The position numbers were made by a program, and so were the translations under genes. DNA of 31,441 nt from a virus: positions 1 to 31,441 of IMG/VR virus record IMGVR_UViG_3300021197_000639; one strand, given 5' to 3'. The notes beneath the pieces are model-generated. The model ran no database searches and was not told the DNA's origin. It was given only the letters and a program-made list of their open reading frames with translations. This document shows, piece by piece, positions 30,161-31,441 of the stretch (its first letter is position 1; the number at the start of each line of letters is the position of its first letter).

Positions 30161-30679
30161 ATGGGTAATAAAGCCACTGTAAAAGCTCTACGCAAAGACC
30201 TTAAAAACGATATCATTGATTCAGCCGCCAAGATAGCTATGAAAAAAGCAAGTGCCGCAGAGGAAACAAGAAAACTACAGGCCAAGGCAAATGATCCAAC
30301 ACGTAAGGAAAAAGATATACAAAACTACACCAGGCACTTTCTACGCTACCGTCTAGAAATGTCAGAGCAGGAATATCTAAATGCAGTGTCCAATAAACTA
30401 TCTGCCATTGTCGGAGATAATCTAAACCTTATCCATGAAAAGCTGGATCAAATACCTCCACAGAACTTAGCCTACACTCTTTCCGTACTATTCGACAAAC
30501 TCATGACCATTAACGGCAGACCCACAAACATAACAGCATCTGCCAATGTTAAACTAGGCTCCTCAGATATGACCCCGGATAAAGTACGGTCCATCCTAAA
30601 AGGTGCAAAGAAAGCTACCCAAGCTCTGCCCAAGGAAGCTTCGAGTGAAAAAGTCATCGAAGTAACGGATGAAACGTAA
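30161..30679 (+). CDS. Hypothetical helical protein, weak small-terminase-like pattern
   Basis: This 172-aa protein starts MGNKATVKALRKDLKNDIID, with a basic helical N-terminal half. The segment LAYTLSVLFDKLMTINGRPT near residues 104-123 resembles the 'L-x-x-x-x-G-I-x-x-D-K-x-x-L-x-G-x-P-T' turn seen in some phage proteins near terminases. The C-terminal part is helical and ends in a charged tail. No HTH is obvious. It is on the plus strand, far from the usual small-terminase position directly upstream of terL, so that role is only a possibility. It overlaps the next gene by 11 nt. Confidence 0.6.
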   Translation: MGNKATVKALRKDLKNDIIDSAAKIAMKKASAAEETRKLQAKANDPTRKEKDIQNYTRHFLRYRLEMSEQEYLNAVSNKLSAIVGDNLNLIHEKLDQIPPQNLAYTLSVLFDKLMTINGRPTNITASANVKLGSSDMTPDKVRSILKGAKKATQALPKEASSEKVIEVTDET

Positions 30680-31088
30680 AGGTAACCTCTACGAACAAAT
30701 CTTCTTTACAGAAGCACTATCCCGTAACCTAGAAGTCTTCACCCCACTAGGTGACTACCTACCCCAGGACTGCCTGGTCATGAATCAGGCGGGTAAGGTA
30801 TTCAAAGTACAAATCAAAGGGACTAAGGATAAATCAAAGGACTCTAACCGTACGGGATTTGGCAGGTATATGATCACAACCTCTTCCGGGACTTCCAAGA
30901 AAGTAACCCTTGATTGTACCAAGATCGATGTCCTTGCCGCCTATATCGAAGATATTACCTCCTGGTACATCATTCCATGCCTGGAGGTGAACCAAGCACT
31001 TCGCATATCTCTTTATGGTAACAATCCCAACTCCAAGGCTAAGCATGAGAAGTACAAGGAAGCGTGGGATCTGTTTAAAAACACATAA
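30669..31088 (+). CDS. PD-(D/E)XK-type endonuclease-like protein
   Basis: This 139-aa protein follows the pattern GNLYEQIFFTEALSRNLEVF (Glu helix), TPLGDYLPQDCLVMNQAGKV (first active Asp region) and FKVQIKGTKDKS (the Q-x-K strand). This is the layout of group I intron endonuclease-like and Holliday-type PD-(D/E)XK enzymes (G-x-x-x-E, P-x-G-D, D-x-x-V, V-Q-x-K). A second half adds DVLAAYIEDITSWYIIPCLE. It is the second gene of a short plus-strand operon with a small overlap. It may cut or repair DNA, or act as an accessory restriction enzyme; the substrate is unknown. Confidence 0.72.
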   Translation: MKRKGNLYEQIFFTEALSRNLEVFTPLGDYLPQDCLVMNQAGKVFKVQIKGTKDKSKDSNRTGFGRYMITTSSGTSKKVTLDCTKIDVLAAYIEDITSWYIIPCLEVNQALRISLYGNNPNSKAKHEKYKEAWDLFKNT

Positions 31089-31441
31089 GCCACCTGTACG
31101 GGATTCTGTACACTAACAACCACCAAGAATACCAGCACCAAAATAACAAACACTTGGGGCAAAAGGGAAAACGCAGAGGGAAAACGCAGAGGGAAAAAAT
31201 TATGCGGGGTGGTTATGATAATACAGAATTAGCGCGGACGAACGCCAAGCCCCCTCCCCCCCCATGATTTGCTTTACAGGTGTAATGCAGAAGAATTAGC
31301 ATGTGATTCCAAGTCAACTGCTATGCTTTAGTACTGATTACCAACACTTTACGCAAATGAATGCCAGAGTTTGCTAGTCAAATGCTAGGTTTCATGCGGT
31401 TTCGTGGTATCAATCGCAAGTCATTTTGCTTGGTTCGCATG
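31089..31441. other. Gene-free end region
   Basis: These 353 nt hold no convincing gene on either strand. They contain a weak TGTAC...GTACA inverted repeat after the last gene, the 13-bp tandem repeat at 31165-31197, a C-rich run near 31250-31263 and a 12-mer (AAGTCAACTGCT, 31311-31322) also found beside attP. It could be a regulatory or replication region, or a strand-switch spacer. Confidence 0.5.
31165..31197. repeat. 13-bp tandem direct repeat
   Basis: GGGAAAACGCAGA occurs at 31165-31177 and 31178-31190, followed by a partial third copy, GGGAAAA (31191-31197). It lies about 80 bp after the last plus-strand gene in an otherwise gene-free region. Short iterons of this kind sometimes mark replication origins or protein-binding sites, but two and a half copies are too few to conclude. 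Confidence 0.6.

Noticed and set aside
30161-30679. Confident small terminase subunit
   Set aside because: It is on the opposite strand and far from terL, and no HTH is evident; only a short sequence pattern points that way.
31165-31197. CRISPR array or full iteron origin
   Set aside because: Only two and a half 13-bp units, with no spacers and no Rep-type gene beside them.

Overview
The window reads as part of a temperate, podovirus-type tailed-phage genome. Base composition is moderate to AT-leaning. Nearly all genes lie on the minus strand in tightly overlapping operons (ATGA, TAATG and TGATG junctions), so the reading order runs from high to low coordinates. Several very small basic proteins next to the portal (29, 48 and 86 aa) belong to types I recall from marine phage and uncultured-phage genomes, so a marine or aquatic bacterial host is likely. 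The host phylum cannot be fixed from the sequence.

Layout, left to right. 1-5.3 kb is a replication/recombination module: DnaB helicase (cut by the window edge), a DnaT-like loader candidate, a ParB-like protein, a RuvC-like resolvase, a RecE-like PD-(D/E)XK exonuclease with an added C-terminal helix-turn-helix, two ribbon-helix-helix proteins and an ssDNA-binding protein with an acidic tail ending in Phe. 5.3-6.6 kb is the integration module: a tyrosine integrase and, beside it, the 3' 45 nt of a tRNA-Lys(CUU) gene without its 5' half. Phage genes flank this block on both sides, which suggests it is attP and that the window comes from the free or circular phage form, not from an integrated prophage.

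6.6-25.6 kb is the virion module. In transcription order it holds portal, small basic proteins, scaffold, major capsid protein, decoration candidate, adaptor/tail-tube candidate, fibre-like proteins, a lipoprotein with two mini-membrane proteins (lysis-like), a tail nozzle/hub candidate, a GNAT-like protein and three large proteins that are probably internal/ejection proteins. 25.6-28.6 kb holds the large terminase, a PD-(D/E)XK-like nuclease and several small genes. 28.6-31.1 kb holds a C5-cytosine methyltransferase with a 315-codon open frame inside it, an HTH regulator and, divergently on the plus strand, two genes including another VQVK/IKGT-type nuclease. The last 353 nt carry no gene.

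The most unusual features are: (i) 10-bp-phased TAGC/TAGT arrays at four gene starts (portal, scaffold, HTH regulator, an 83-aa gene), two of them inside a TTGCCC-17-TACATT promoter-like frame; (ii) the methyltransferase apparently overprinted by a second protein with WPTP-type repeats; (iii) the RecE-HTH fusion; (iv) several unlisted microproteins, including a 25-aa CxxC...CxxC peptide; (v) a 72-nt structured intergenic element. I see no DNA polymerase, RNA polymerase or endolysin gene in this window; they may lie outside it.
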